This document shows, piece by piece, positions 1 through 7,589 of a DNA stretch of 20,985 nt. A program made the translations under genes and the position numbers. Numbering within the stretch: position 1 is the first letter of the stretch; each line of letters begins with the position of its first letter. The stretch is from Deltaproteobacteria bacterium. GTDB taxonomy: Bacteria; Myxococcota_A; UBA9042; DTJE01. The stretch spans positions 1-20,985 of the forward strand of contig JADHTP010000019.1 in assembly GCA_016784945.1 (NCBI GenBank). The letters run 5' to 3'. The notes under the pieces are model-generated. The model was not told where the DNA came from, did not search any database, and saw only the letters and a program-made list of their open reading frames with translations.

Positions 1-92
1 TCGACAGGCAAGGCGCAGGGGCCCCGAAACGCCGCAGGCGTAGTCCTGCCCTACGTCGAGGACGTTTCGGGGAAGGCAACGCAGTCTGTCGA
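1..92. repeat. Imperfect long inverted repeat at the window edge
   Basis: Outer arms TCGACAG (1-7) and CTGTCGA (86-92) and inner arms CCCCGAAACG (22-31) and CGTTTCGGGG (63-72) are exact reverse complements. They enclose smaller dyads, CGTAG (39-43) with CTACG (51-55) and ACGTC (53-57) with GACGT (61-65). The element lies just past the 3' end of the Cys-rich lipoprotein gene, where a terminator or a dispersed intergenic palindrome is expected. There is no T-run on the minus strand after the stem, so it is not a classical intrinsic terminator. It starts at the first base of the window, so it may be longer. The identity of the element is unknown. Confidence 0.55.
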
Positions 93-135
93 AATGCAGC
101 CGGAATCGCAGCAGGACGCTTTGGCCGACAGGCTC

Positions 136-1827
136 CTAGGGAAGGATACCGCCCAGCAGGCTGGAGATGTCGAAGCACATCTTCGCTGGCACGCCGGCCG
201 GCAGGGCCCCGCCGGGGCAGATCATGTCGGAGATGATGGGAATCACGCACAGCATGTCCATGCCCGCGCAAGGCTCGCCGCCCAGGCAATCCCCGTCGGC
301 GCTGCACGAGCAGTAGCCATTGGTGATGGGCATGCCCGGCATGATGCCGCCCAGCCCACCGAAGAACAGGGACATAAGATCGAAGCATTGCTGGTTCGGA
401 CCGCAGCATGAGGTCAGCCCGTCACAACCGCCCGCCGGATTGAAGCAGACACCCGTGTTGTGGCAGTCCATTGTCTCGCCCGCGGCGCCGGGGGGACAAT
501 CCGCCGGGGTGGTGCACAGGGACTGGCACTCACTCCCGGAGGTTCCGCCACAGGCCTGGCCCGTAATGGGGTCCGAGCAGATGAAGGACTGCTGGCTGCA
601 GACACAGTCGCCCACGGTGCAGTCGGCGTCCACGGCACACTGCACGCATTGCCAGGTGCCGCCCACGTTGGCGCACTTGGGGTAGGGATCGGCGCAGGTG
701 TTGCCGCAGTTGTCCACCACGCCTTCGCACTGGAAGTCCACGCACTTGTCCGTGCCGCCCAGTCCCACGCAGTGGGCGTCCTCGCAGCACTGGTGGCACT
801 GGTCGTCGGAGCACTTGTAGCTGCCGCCACCGCACTGCTGGTCACCACAACTGTGGCTGGTCTGGTCGCAGACCGGCGTCGGGTCCGCACAGTGGGTGGA
901 GTTGAGGCATTCCACGCAGGTCCCGTCGGGCAGGGCAAAGGGCTTCTCGGCCGGGCAGGACGTGCCGCACGACTCGTCATCCACAGGCACGCAGAGCTGC
1001 ACGCCCTTGCCGTTGTCCCCGCAGGTGAACTTGGCCGGGTCGGCACAGGAACCGCTGTCCCCGCATTCGGCCACGCAGTTGCCTGTGGGGTTGCCCGCGG
1101 TCTTGTAGCAGCGGAAGCCCGCGGCGCACTGGAAGTCGTAGGTGCACTTTTCGCACTCGCCCAGGCAGTCCTCGCAGTTCCCCGACACCAGGTCGCAGCA
1201 CTTGCCGGCGTCGCATCCGTCGTAGGCGCACTGCACGCAGTTGTAGGAAACGGGGAGGCACTGGAGGCCCTCGGAACTGGCCTGGTAGCAGATATAACCG
1301 CTGTTGCAGTCGCCGTCCGTGCCGCAACCCTTCAGGCAGAACTTGCCGCCGCCCACGGAGGTGCAGAAGTAGCCGGCGTCGCACTCGCTCTTGTCGGCGC
1401 AGGGCTTACAGTCGCCGACGGTCACCGGGGTGGGGGTCTCACCGGGGGTGTCCCCGACGGTCACATCTTCCCCGGGAGGCACTTCGCCCAGGGGAATGTC
1501 GGCATCAACGGTGTCGGGCATGTCCTTGGCGATGCAGATCCCGTTGAGGCATTCCATGTTGGCGTCATCACAGGGCTTGTCCTGGGAACACTCCCTGGCA
1601 GTACAGACCTTCTTGTCGTTGATCAGGACACAGACACGGCTCTCGAGACCGCAATCCTGGGCACTGTCGCAGATCCTCTCTCCGCAGGTATCGCCTTCGC
1701 AGACAAGGCCTTGTGCGCAGTCCGTGTCCAGGATGCAGGACTCGCCTGAGTCACCGCCGCCACAGGCCACCAGCCCGCCCGCGCCCAACACGAACCCGAA
1801 CGTAATCAGAACCCTCAAATTCTTCAT
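136..1827 (-). CDS. Cysteine-rich secreted lipoprotein of unknown function
   Basis: The 563-residue product begins with a type II signal peptide: Lys2 and Arg5, a hydrophobic core, and a lipobox LVAC with the lipidated Cys22 followed by Gly-Gly. This predicts an outer-membrane or surface lipoprotein. About 79 cysteines (14% of residues) occur in loosely repeated C-x5-C-x5-C modules such as CGTDGDCNSGYIC and CSADGDCLGGEPC. An acidic, Pro/Thr-rich linker without Cys separates a first module block from the rest, at about residues 100-135. Such disulfide-rich lipoproteins are common in Myxococcota and Bradymonadales, where their role is mostly unknown; adhesion or a surface scaffold is a guess. 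I chose the ATG at 1827 because the ribosome site GGAAGGA lies nine bases ahead. The GTG at 1836 directly abuts that site. It is transcribed alone from a strong promoter (1874-1903) and is divergent from the parvulin operon. Confidence 0.9.
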   Translation of the reverse strand: MKNLRVLITFGFVLGAGGLVACGGGDSGESCILDTDCAQGLVCEGDTCGERICDSAQDCGLESRVCVLINDKKVCTARECSQDKPCDDANMECLNGICIAKDMPDTVDADIPLGEVPPGEDVTVGDTPGETPTPVTVGDCKPCADKSECDAGYFCTSVGGGKFCLKGCGTDGDCNSGYICYQASSEGLQCLPVSYNCVQCAYDGCDAGKCCDLVSGNCEDCLGECEKCTYDFQCAAGFRCYKTAGNPTGNCVAECGDSGSCADPAKFTCGDNGKGVQLCVPVDDESCGTSCPAEKPFALPDGTCVECLNSTHCADPTPVCDQTSHSCGDQQCGGGSYKCSDDQCHQCCEDAHCVGLGGTDKCVDFQCEGVVDNCGNTCADPYPKCANVGGTWQCVQCAVDADCTVGDCVCSQQSFICSDPITGQACGGTSGSECQSLCTTPADCPPGAAGETMDCHNTGVCFNPAGGCDGLTSCCGPNQQCFDLMSLFFGGLGGIMPGMPITNGYCSCSADGDCLGGEPCAGMDMLCVIPIISDMICPGGALPAGVPAKMCFDISSLLGGILP

Positions 1828-1873
1828 GTCAATCACTCCTTCCCGTGCCTCGTATCAGAACTCGAACCGACGC

Positions 1874-1903
1874 ATTGTAATGGATTTGACTCCGTTCTTT
1901 CAA
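1874..1903 (-). promoter_or_regulatory. Sigma-70-like promoter of the Cys-rich lipoprotein gene
   Basis: On the minus strand TTGAAA (1903-1898) and TACAAT (1879-1874) each match the consensus at five of six positions and are 18 bases apart. Transcription would start near 1867, leaving a leader of about 40 bases that contains the GGAAGGA ribosome site. Called from sequence pattern only. Confidence 0.55.
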
Positions 1904-1986
1904 ATAGTTTTCGACACATACCCCGCTCGCGGTTGACTTCCGCCGTGACGAGCGGCCCATTGCGGGCCTCCAAATGACCCGCAGGC

Positions 1987-2015
1987 TTGCGAACCCGCGC
2001 TCCTTGCAGTATCAT
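1987..2015 (+). promoter_or_regulatory. Sigma-70-like promoter of the parvulin-nfnAB operon
   Basis: TTGCGA (1987-1992) and TATCAT (2010-2015) are separated by 17 bases; they match the consensus at four and five of six positions. The predicted start near 2022 gives a 25-base leader with GGAGAG (2034-2039) eight bases before the ATG at 2048. No terminator is visible between the three downstream genes, so it probably serves all of them. Confidence 0.5.
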
Positions 2016-2047
2016 CCGCCGGCTTCGCTCTCTGGAGAGCCGACATC

Positions 2048-3868
2048 ATGCTTGGTACCCTGAGAAAGCACTCTCGCTCGGTGATCATCTACGTCCTGTT
2101 CGCCATCATCATCGTGGTCTTCGTGTTCACCTTCAACGTGAGCGGACCGGAGGCCGGTTGCAGCGGGGACGGGGGAGGCGCCAAGGCGGCCCTCGTGTCC
2201 GTGGGCGACACGAAGATGGATGCATCGGACCTGTTCATGGGTCTGGCGCTCACGGCCGATCCCCCGGGACCGGGCATGGGAAACGATCCCCGGTCGTTCC
2301 AGGCCGAACTGATCTACCGGTCCACCCGGTTCGCCCGACTGCAGGGTGATCCCAAGTTCCGCGCCTACATCCCCGATCCCACCCGTGTCTCCATGATCAA
2401 GGTCCGCAAGGTCATGGACGACCTGGAGGAGACGTGGCTGGTGTCGGAAGCCGCACGCGCCCAGGGCCTGAGGGCGGGCGTGGGCGAGGCCCGCGACCGG
2501 ATCGTCCCGGACTTCACGGACAGCGAGGGCGTGTTCAAGAAACGGCGCTACGAGAACTGGGTCCGCTGGGGCCTCAAGACCTCCCTGGGCCGCTTCGAGG
2601 ACTTCGTGAAGCGGGAACTCCTGCGCGAAAAGATGATCGCCCTGGTCACCTCGAACGTCTCGGTTTCCGACCGCGAAGCCCGTCTGGCAGCCAAGCTGCG
2701 AAAGGAAATACGCGAATACGAGTGGGTGGAAGTCAGCCCCTCGCTCCTCGCCCAGGCCATCCGGCCCACACCCCTGGAGACGGACAACTTCCTGCAGGCT
2801 TCGCTGGACATTGCAAAGAAGTATTTCGAGGACCACACCGCCGAGTACCAGGTGGAGCCGGCCTACGACTTCCACGTGACGAAGTTCAGCGCCGCGTCCC
2901 GGCGGATCATGGCCTCCATCCAGGACCCCGAGCAACGCAAGATGCTGGAATCGAGCTGGTCGGCGGCCAAGGACCGCGCGGACAAGGCGGCCGCTCGCCT
3001 GGCCGGACTCGGCGGCGCGGAACTCCTGACGGCCTTCGAGGCCCTGGCCCGGGAGGTCTCCGACGACTCGAAAACCCGCGACCGGGGTGGGCGAGTGGAG
3101 GCTCCAGTCCCCGTGTCGGCGCTGGCTGCCATGGAACCGGCGGTCTTTTCGGCCCTCAGCGGCCTGGAAATCGGGCAGGCTTCGGGCCTCGTCAACGGGG
3201 ACGACGGTTATTACCTCCTGTTCCTGGACGGCAAGACACCCGGCGAAGAAAGGACATTCGAGCAGGTCAAGGACCGGGTTGCGGGCCAGCTGATCGCCCA
3301 GAAGCAGGCCGGGGAGACCGCCAAGGTGGTGGCCGATTCGGTGCTCGCCAGGTCCCTCGCGGCTCCCACCCGCCGACTCTTTGACGTGGCCACCGAGGCC
3401 AACCTGCCCTTCGCCCCTCAATCACCGGTCAAGTACGGCTCCACGGGCCGGATCCCGTCCATGCCCACCACCCTGTCGGGCCTGGCCGGCTGGTCGCCCT
3501 CCGCCATTCCCGGCCTGGGCGAATCGGAAGAACTGGCGGCGGCCCTCATGGACCTGACCACCGCCAGGCCCGTGCCAGACAAGGTGTTCCAGCTACCAGG
3601 CGCCGAAGCCCGTTACGTGGTCCGTCTGAAATCCGCCACCACGGCCACCGAGCCCGATGAAGCGGAAATCGCCGCGGCCAGGGACGACCTCCTGCCGGTC
3701 AAGCGCCAGGCTTACTACCGGGACTGGTACAAGACCCTGCGCAACCAGGCGGCGTCCGAGGGCCGATTCGTTGAGCACGAAACCCTGGCCGCCCTGGTCC
3801 GGGAGGAAATGAGAACCCACGAAGAGGCCGTAAAGCAGGCCGCCCAGGAACCCGGAAGCGACAAGTAA
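2048..3868 (+). CDS. Membrane-anchored PpiD/SurA-like parvulin peptidyl-prolyl isomerase
   Basis: The 606-residue protein has a short basic N-terminus and one transmembrane helix (residues 12-30), then a long periplasmic part. This is the layout of PpiD, the inner-membrane chaperone that helps newly exported proteins fold. Residues about 60-250 form a charged helical SurA_N-like region. A parvulin (PPIC-type) domain follows at about 275-410, recognisable by FEALAREVSDD, the GGR segment, and the ending GYYLLFLDGKTPGEERTF before a helix. The domain diverges from active parvulins, and PpiD's own domain is reported inactive in Escherichia coli, so a chaperone role is safer than catalysis. The last 170 residues are helical and end in a Glu/Lys-rich tail. 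Start supported by GGAGAG at 2034. It is the first gene of an apparent operon, 27 bases before nfnA; a functional link to Nfn is not obvious. Confidence 0.85.
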   Translation: MLGTLRKHSRSVIIYVLFAIIIVVFVFTFNVSGPEAGCSGDGGGAKAALVSVGDTKMDASDLFMGLALTADPPGPGMGNDPRSFQAELIYRSTRFARLQGDPKFRAYIPDPTRVSMIKVRKVMDDLEETWLVSEAARAQGLRAGVGEARDRIVPDFTDSEGVFKKRRYENWVRWGLKTSLGRFEDFVKRELLREKMIALVTSNVSVSDREARLAAKLRKEIREYEWVEVSPSLLAQAIRPTPLETDNFLQASLDIAKKYFEDHTAEYQVEPAYDFHVTKFSAASRRIMASIQDPEQRKMLESSWSAAKDRADKAAARLAGLGGAELLTAFEALAREVSDDSKTRDRGGRVEAPVPVSALAAMEPAVFSALSGLEIGQASGLVNGDDGYYLLFLDGKTPGEERTFEQVKDRVAGQLIAQKQAGETAKVVADSVLARSLAAPTRRLFDVATEANLPFAPQSPVKYGSTGRIPSMPTTLSGLAGWSPSAIPGLGESEELAAALMDLTTARPVPDKVFQLPGAEARYVVRLKSATTATEPDEAEIAAARDDLLPVKRQAYYRDWYKTLRNQAASEGRFVEHETLAALVREEMRTHEEAVKQAAQEPGSDK

Positions 3869-3895
3869 ACCCAGTATCACCATTTTGAGGACGAC

Positions 3896-4765
3896 ATGCC
3901 GAAAGTTCTCAGCAACGCCAATATTGCTCCCTCTGTTTTCCGCATGGTGGTCGAGGCCCCGGACGTGGCCCGGTACCGCAAGGCGGGCCAGTTCGTCATC
4001 GTGAGGCCGAAGGCCGGTTCGGAACGAATCCCCCTGACCATCGCGGACGCCGACACCGAGGCCGGCACCATCACCCTGGTGTACCAGGTGGTGGGCAAGA
4101 CAACGGGGGTCATGAGCCTCATCAAAGACGGCGGAGAACTGCCGGACGTGGCCGGACCCCTGGGCAGGGCCACCCATATCGAGAAGGTGGGCACCGTGGT
4201 CTGCGTGGGGGGGGGCATCGGGATCGCGCCCATCCATCCCATCGCACAGGCCCTGAAGGACGCCGGCAACACCGTGATATCCATCCTGGGGGTCCGTTCC
4301 AAGAACCTGCTGATTCTCAAGGAAGAGATGACCCGGGCCAGCCATCGGGTCGTAGTGGTGACGGACGACGGCAGCGCCGGTGAAAAAGGCTTCGTCACGG
4401 ACGCCCTGAAGAAGCTGCTGGACGACGGCGAAAAGGTGGACCAGGTGGTGGCCATCGGGCCGCCCATCATGATGAAGATGGTCTCGGTGCTCACCAAGGA
4501 CTACGAGGTGCCCACCCTGGTCAGCCTGAACACCATCATGGTGGACGGGACGGGGATGTGCGGTGGTTGTCGGGTGACCGTGGGCGGCCAGGTTCAATTC
4601 GTGTGCGTGGATGGCCCCGAGTTCGACGGCCACCTGGTGGACTTCGACGAAATGATGAACCGCCAGAACATGTACAAGGAACACGAGACCGCCGCCTACC
4701 GGGCCTTCAAAGAAAAACACCGCTGCAAACTGGCCCAACGAAATGCGGAGGCACGAAGTGAGTAG
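3896..4765 (+). CDS. nfnA: NADH-dependent ferredoxin:NADP+ oxidoreductase subunit A (FAD and 2Fe-2S)
   Basis: This 289-residue protein belongs to the dihydroorotate dehydrogenase electron-transfer (PyrK)/ferredoxin-NADP reductase family. A flavin-binding beta barrel carries R44-I-P-L-T, and the NAD-binding domain carries GGGIGIAP near residues 104-111. The C-terminal motif D217-GTGM-C222-GG-C225 plus C237 binds a [2Fe-2S] cluster; in Nfn the aspartate is a cluster ligand together with three cysteines. With the next gene it forms NfnAB (also named sulfide dehydrogenase SudBA). This cytoplasmic flavin-based electron-bifurcating transhydrogenase oxidises two NADPH to reduce ferredoxin and NAD+, or runs in reverse. 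The ribosome site TGAGG (3886-3890) lies five bases before the ATG. The stop overlaps the start region of nfnB, so translation is probably coupled. Confidence 0.93.
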   Translation: MPKVLSNANIAPSVFRMVVEAPDVARYRKAGQFVIVRPKAGSERIPLTIADADTEAGTITLVYQVVGKTTGVMSLIKDGGELPDVAGPLGRATHIEKVGTVVCVGGGIGIAPIHPIAQALKDAGNTVISILGVRSKNLLILKEEMTRASHRVVVVTDDGSAGEKGFVTDALKKLLDDGEKVDQVVAIGPPIMMKMVSVLTKDYEVPTLVSLNTIMVDGTGMCGGCRVTVGGQVQFVCVDGPEFDGHLVDFDEMMNRQNMYKEHETAAYRAFKEKHRCKLAQRNAEARSE

Positions 4766-6248
4766 GGAGGCGCGCAAGGCGAAGATGAAGAACAAGGAGC
4801 GGCTCAAGCTCCCGCCGGTCCCCATGCCGGAGCAGGCGCCCTTTGAGCGCAGCCGCAACATCCGTGAAGTGCCCCAGGGCTACTCGCCGGAACAGGCCAT
4901 GGAGGAGGCCGAACGTTGCCTCATGTGCAAGAAGCCCGTGTGCATCAAGGGCTGTCCCGTGGAAGTGGACATTCCCACCTTCATCGACCTGGTGTCGGAA
5001 GGAAAATTCCACGAGGCGGCCCAGGTGGTCAAGCAGACCAACGTGTTGCCCGCGGTCTGCGGCCGGGTCTGTCCCCAAGAAGACCAGTGCCAGCTCGTCT
5101 GCACGGTCATGAAGAGCCACAAGGACCTCGACAAGAGCGTCAAGATCGGGCACCTGGAACGTTTCGTGGCCGACTGGGACATGGAGAACCACCCCGAGGT
5201 GGAACCCCTCGACGTGAAAAAGACCGGGAAGCGGGTGGCCATCGTGGGGTCCGGACCGGCCGGGCTAACCGCGGCGGGAGACCTGATCCGCATGGGTCAC
5301 GAAGTCACCATCTTCGAAGCCCTGCACCGCGCCGGCGGCGTGCTCATCTATGGCATCCCGGAATTCCGTCTGCCGAAGGCCATCGTGGACCGGGAGGTGG
5401 ACAACCTGAGGAAACTGGGGGTCGAGGTGGTGTTCAATGTGGCCATCGGCCAGTCCAAGTCCATCCCCGACCTCTTCGAAGAAGGCTTCGACGCGGTGTT
5501 CGTGGCCACGGGCGCCGGGCTGCCCATGTTCAAGCGGATCGCCGGGGAGAACCTCATGGGGGTCTACTCGGCCAACGAGTACCTGACGCGGGCCAACCTC
5601 ATGGACGCGTACAACTTCCCAAAAAAATCCGACACGCCCATCATCCGCGGCCGGAACGTGGCCGTGTTCGGCGGCGGTAACGTGGCCATGGACGCTGCCC
5701 GCACGGCGCTGCGCCTGGGCGCGGAGCACTCCATCGTCTTCTATCGCCGTTCAGAAAAGGAAATGCCCGCCCGGATCGAGGAGATCGAGCACGCCAAGGA
5801 AGAAGGCGTGGAGATGCGCATGCTCCAGGATGCCATCGAGATCCTGGGCGACGAACGGGGCTGGGTGTCCGGGATCAAGTGCCTGAAGATGGAACTGGGT
5901 GAACCGGACGCCAGCGGGCGCCGCCGGCCCGTGCCCATGGAAGGCTCGGACTTCACCGTACCCGTGGACGTGGTGGTGGTGTCCATCGGCAACGCCTCCA
6001 ACCCCCTGATCCCCCGCACGACCCCACAGATCGAAACCAACAAGTGGGGCAACATCGTGGTGGACGAGCGCACTGGCAAAAGCTCCATGCCGGGTGTCTG
6101 GGCCGGTGGCGACATCGTCCTGGGCGCCGCCACGGTGATCCTGGCCATGGGCGAAGGGCGACGGGCCGCCAATTCGATCCACAAGTACTTCGGGGACGGC
6201 GTGTGGGAAGACCCGCCGGAGCCCGAACCGGAAGAAGAAACGGACTAG
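4758..6248 (+). CDS. nfnB: NADH-dependent ferredoxin:NADP+ oxidoreductase subunit B (GltD-like)
   Basis: The 496-residue product is homologous to the glutamate synthase small subunit. An N-terminal Cys-rich domain (CLMCKKPVC, then GCP, and CGRVCPQEDQC) holds two [4Fe-4S] clusters. It is followed by an FAD site (VAIVGSGPAGLTAAGDL) and the RAGGVLIYGIPEFRLPK segment. Next come an NADPH site (VAVFGGGNVAMDAARTALRLG) and the closing flavin motif WAGGDIVLGAATVILAMGEG. No large glutamate synthase subunit is adjacent, while nfnA is, so NfnB fits better than GltD. I prefer the GTG at 4758 because GGAGG (4747-4751) lies six bases ahead; the ATG at 4743 in the same frame has no ribosome site. The gene overlaps the end of nfnA by eight bases, consistent with translational coupling. 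Confidence 0.93.
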   Translation: MSREARKAKMKNKERLKLPPVPMPEQAPFERSRNIREVPQGYSPEQAMEEAERCLMCKKPVCIKGCPVEVDIPTFIDLVSEGKFHEAAQVVKQTNVLPAVCGRVCPQEDQCQLVCTVMKSHKDLDKSVKIGHLERFVADWDMENHPEVEPLDVKKTGKRVAIVGSGPAGLTAAGDLIRMGHEVTIFEALHRAGGVLIYGIPEFRLPKAIVDREVDNLRKLGVEVVFNVAIGQSKSIPDLFEEGFDAVFVATGAGLPMFKRIAGENLMGVYSANEYLTRANLMDAYNFPKKSDTPIIRGRNVAVFGGGNVAMDAARTALRLGAEHSIVFYRRSEKEMPARIEEIEHAKEEGVEMRMLQDAIEILGDERGWVSGIKCLKMELGEPDASGRRRPVPMEGSDFTVPVDVVVVSIGNASNPLIPRTTPQIETNKWGNIVVDERTGKSSMPGVWAGGDIVLGAATVILAMGEGRRAANSIHKYFGDGVWEDPPEPEPEEETD

Positions 6249-6280
6249 CCGTTTATCGCCCCACGCTCCACCCCGTTCCC

Positions 6281-6354
6281 ACGATCAACGATCAAACGAT
6301 GAACGATCGACGGTGTGCTCCGCCCCTGTAGTATGATGATCCATCTGATCCATC
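6281..6354. repeat. Short direct repeats in the nfnB downstream gap
   Basis: The 159-base gap after nfnB holds four copies of ACGAT beginning at 6281, 6288, 6296 and 6303, within an A-rich run. Two copies of GATCCATC follow at 6338 and 6347. The composition is much less GC-rich than the neighbouring genes. It could be a protein-binding site array or simply low-complexity spacer. A TATGAT at 6333-6338 could serve as a -10 box, but I find no convincing -35 box. Confidence 0.35.
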
Positions 6355-6407
6355 CTTTGCCGAGAACGATAGACCGTGAACCTTGACTCCGACATCCGTG
6401 GTGTCCC

Positions 6408-7250
6408 TTGATTCCAGGCATCGAATTCGTTGCCGGGATCGCCTGCCTGGTCCTGGGCACACTCGGCACCTTCCTGGCGGTCAGCCGTGGCCCGCGCGCC
6501 GTGTCGGCCACCTTCTGGATCGCGGTCCTTTTAGACCTTTGCGTCCTGGCCACCATCTTTTTCGACTGGGGGTATAAATGGGTTCACCAGGTGGCGGTGA
6601 CCACCGCCATGGGCGCCAACATCTGGATTGCGCTGCCCCACGCGGGGGTGGTCATGACCCTCCTGATGATGGTGGTCTGGGGCCGAAGAACCTCTCCCTG
6701 GGCCGTGGTCATCACGGCGTCTCAGGCCGTCTCGTTCATTCCCGTCATCGTGCTGGTGGGTCTGGACACGGACACGAGCTACCTGTCCTTCGCCCCCATG
6801 TTCGGCGCCTTTGCTTCGGTGCTGGCGGCCTTTCTCTTTCTGCCCGCGGCCGCCGCAGTGATCCCCGCCGACGGATCCCGCTGGTTCAAAGTCGCCTTCG
6901 GACCACGGGTCCGCCTCATCAGTGCTCTGACCGACCTCAGGGAAACGGGTTTCGCCACTGCGGGACCTACCTCGGTCTTCGATTCCGGATCGGCGTCGGG
7001 TAACATCGGTTCGGTGCGGGTGCGGATAGCCACCTCGCCGTCCATTCTGCCCCCGGCCTATGCATTGCGGATCACCTGGTCCTGGCAGGAAAGGCTGCAC
7101 CCAAAAAAAGTGGCTCGACCCGGCTTCGCACCCCGGGAGACAATGACGGCACGGCGAGGCACCACCGAATATCGGGGCCTGTCACCCAGGGGATTCAAGG
7201 TGACCGGGGAAAGCCTACGGTCGTTCCTGACCCGAGTTTCCAACGGTTGA
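6408..7250 (+). CDS. Hypothetical membrane protein with five predicted helices
   Basis: I do not recognise this family. The first 150 residues contain about five hydrophobic segments (near 6-24, 32-52, 62-86, 96-113 and 122-147) separated by short charged loops, one with GRRTSPW. This makes it an integral inner-membrane protein. The remaining 130 residues are polar and Arg-rich. The start is uncertain: the TTG at 6408 has no ribosome site, no ATG lies upstream in frame, and the frame is closed by TGA at 6384-6386. The C-terminus is also uncertain. After a run of seven A at 7103-7109 the codon usage loses its strong G/C third-position bias, and a one-base deletion there would end the protein at 7142. 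A frameshift, a sequencing error or a degenerate tail are all possible. It stands alone between nfnB and the clpX region. Confidence 0.6.
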   Translation: MIPGIEFVAGIACLVLGTLGTFLAVSRGPRAVSATFWIAVLLDLCVLATIFFDWGYKWVHQVAVTTAMGANIWIALPHAGVVMTLLMMVVWGRRTSPWAVVITASQAVSFIPVIVLVGLDTDTSYLSFAPMFGAFASVLAAFLFLPAAAAVIPADGSRWFKVAFGPRVRLISALTDLRETGFATAGPTSVFDSGSASGNIGSVRVRIATSPSILPPAYALRITWSWQERLHPKKVARPGFAPRETMTARRGTTEYRGLSPRGFKVTGESLRSFLTRVSNG

Positions 7251-7259
7251 TTCGACCCA

Positions 7260-7274
7260 ACAGGCACTGCCTGT
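7260..7274. repeat. Perfect dyad just after the membrane-protein gene
   Basis: ACAGGCA-C-TGCCTGT is a perfect inverted repeat ten bases past the stop codon at 7250. As RNA it folds to a six-pair stem with a three-base loop. It lacks a following T-run, so it could be an operator dyad or a weak terminator. Confidence 0.4.
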
Positions 7275-7401
7275 AGAAAACCCACCGTGAAACAAAAAAA
7301 TATTCTATTCATATAGGAGGTGCAGGTGGGCCCTGTATAAAAGTATAAAACGATCTCAATGCCCGGTGATCAGGGGACAATCCCGGAGGCATGGATGTCG
7401 T

Positions 7402-7426
7402 GATCCTGTCAGACATCGGCAGGATC
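7402..7426 (+). other. RNA hairpin candidate in the clpX upstream region
   Basis: GATCCTG (7402-7408) pairs with CAGGATC (7420-7426). Allowing one G-U pair, the stem reaches nine pairs closing a six-base loop. It lies about 215 bases before clpX. No T-run follows, so it is not a standard terminator. It may belong to a leader or a small RNA transcribed from the AT-rich island upstream. Confidence 0.35.
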
Positions 7427-7559
7427 TCGGACCATGTTTTGTCGGTCTGGGGGCGCCCCCGTGGAATGCACAGAGAGGAGACGTGTTGTGGACAGGGATG
7501 TCGACAAGGATCCGACAGAGATCGTGTGGGGGGGGGAAGTGATCGGTCGGGTCATGTGT

Positions 7560-7589
7560 TTGCCTTGGTTGAGCGCGCCACTGTAGAAT
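7560..7589 (+). promoter_or_regulatory. clpX: Probable clpX promoter
   Basis: TTGCCT (7560-7565) and TAGAAT (7584-7589) are spaced by 18 bases and match the sigma-70 consensus at four and five of six positions. The start would be near 7596, giving a leader of about 47 bases. I found no clear heat-shock (sigma-32 type) elements. Confidence 0.45.

Noticed and set aside
460..1749. Long open frame on the plus strand, antisense to the Cys-rich lipoprotein
   Set aside because: Ala/Gly/Val-rich translation without family motifs; the minus strand has a lipobox, promoter and ribosome site. High GC content leaves antisense frames open.
2012..3421. 469-codon minus-strand frame over the parvulin gene
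   Set aside because: Shadow of a real gene; no recognisable domain or start signal.
3593..4861. 422-codon minus-strand frame across the nfnA region
   Set aside because: His/Gly/Val-rich shadow of nfnA, which has clear cofactor motifs.
4758..6248. Assignment as glutamate synthase small subunit (gltD)
   Set aside because: No large subunit gene is adjacent, while an NfnA partner with the D-x4-C-x2-C-x11-C cluster motif directly precedes and overlaps it.
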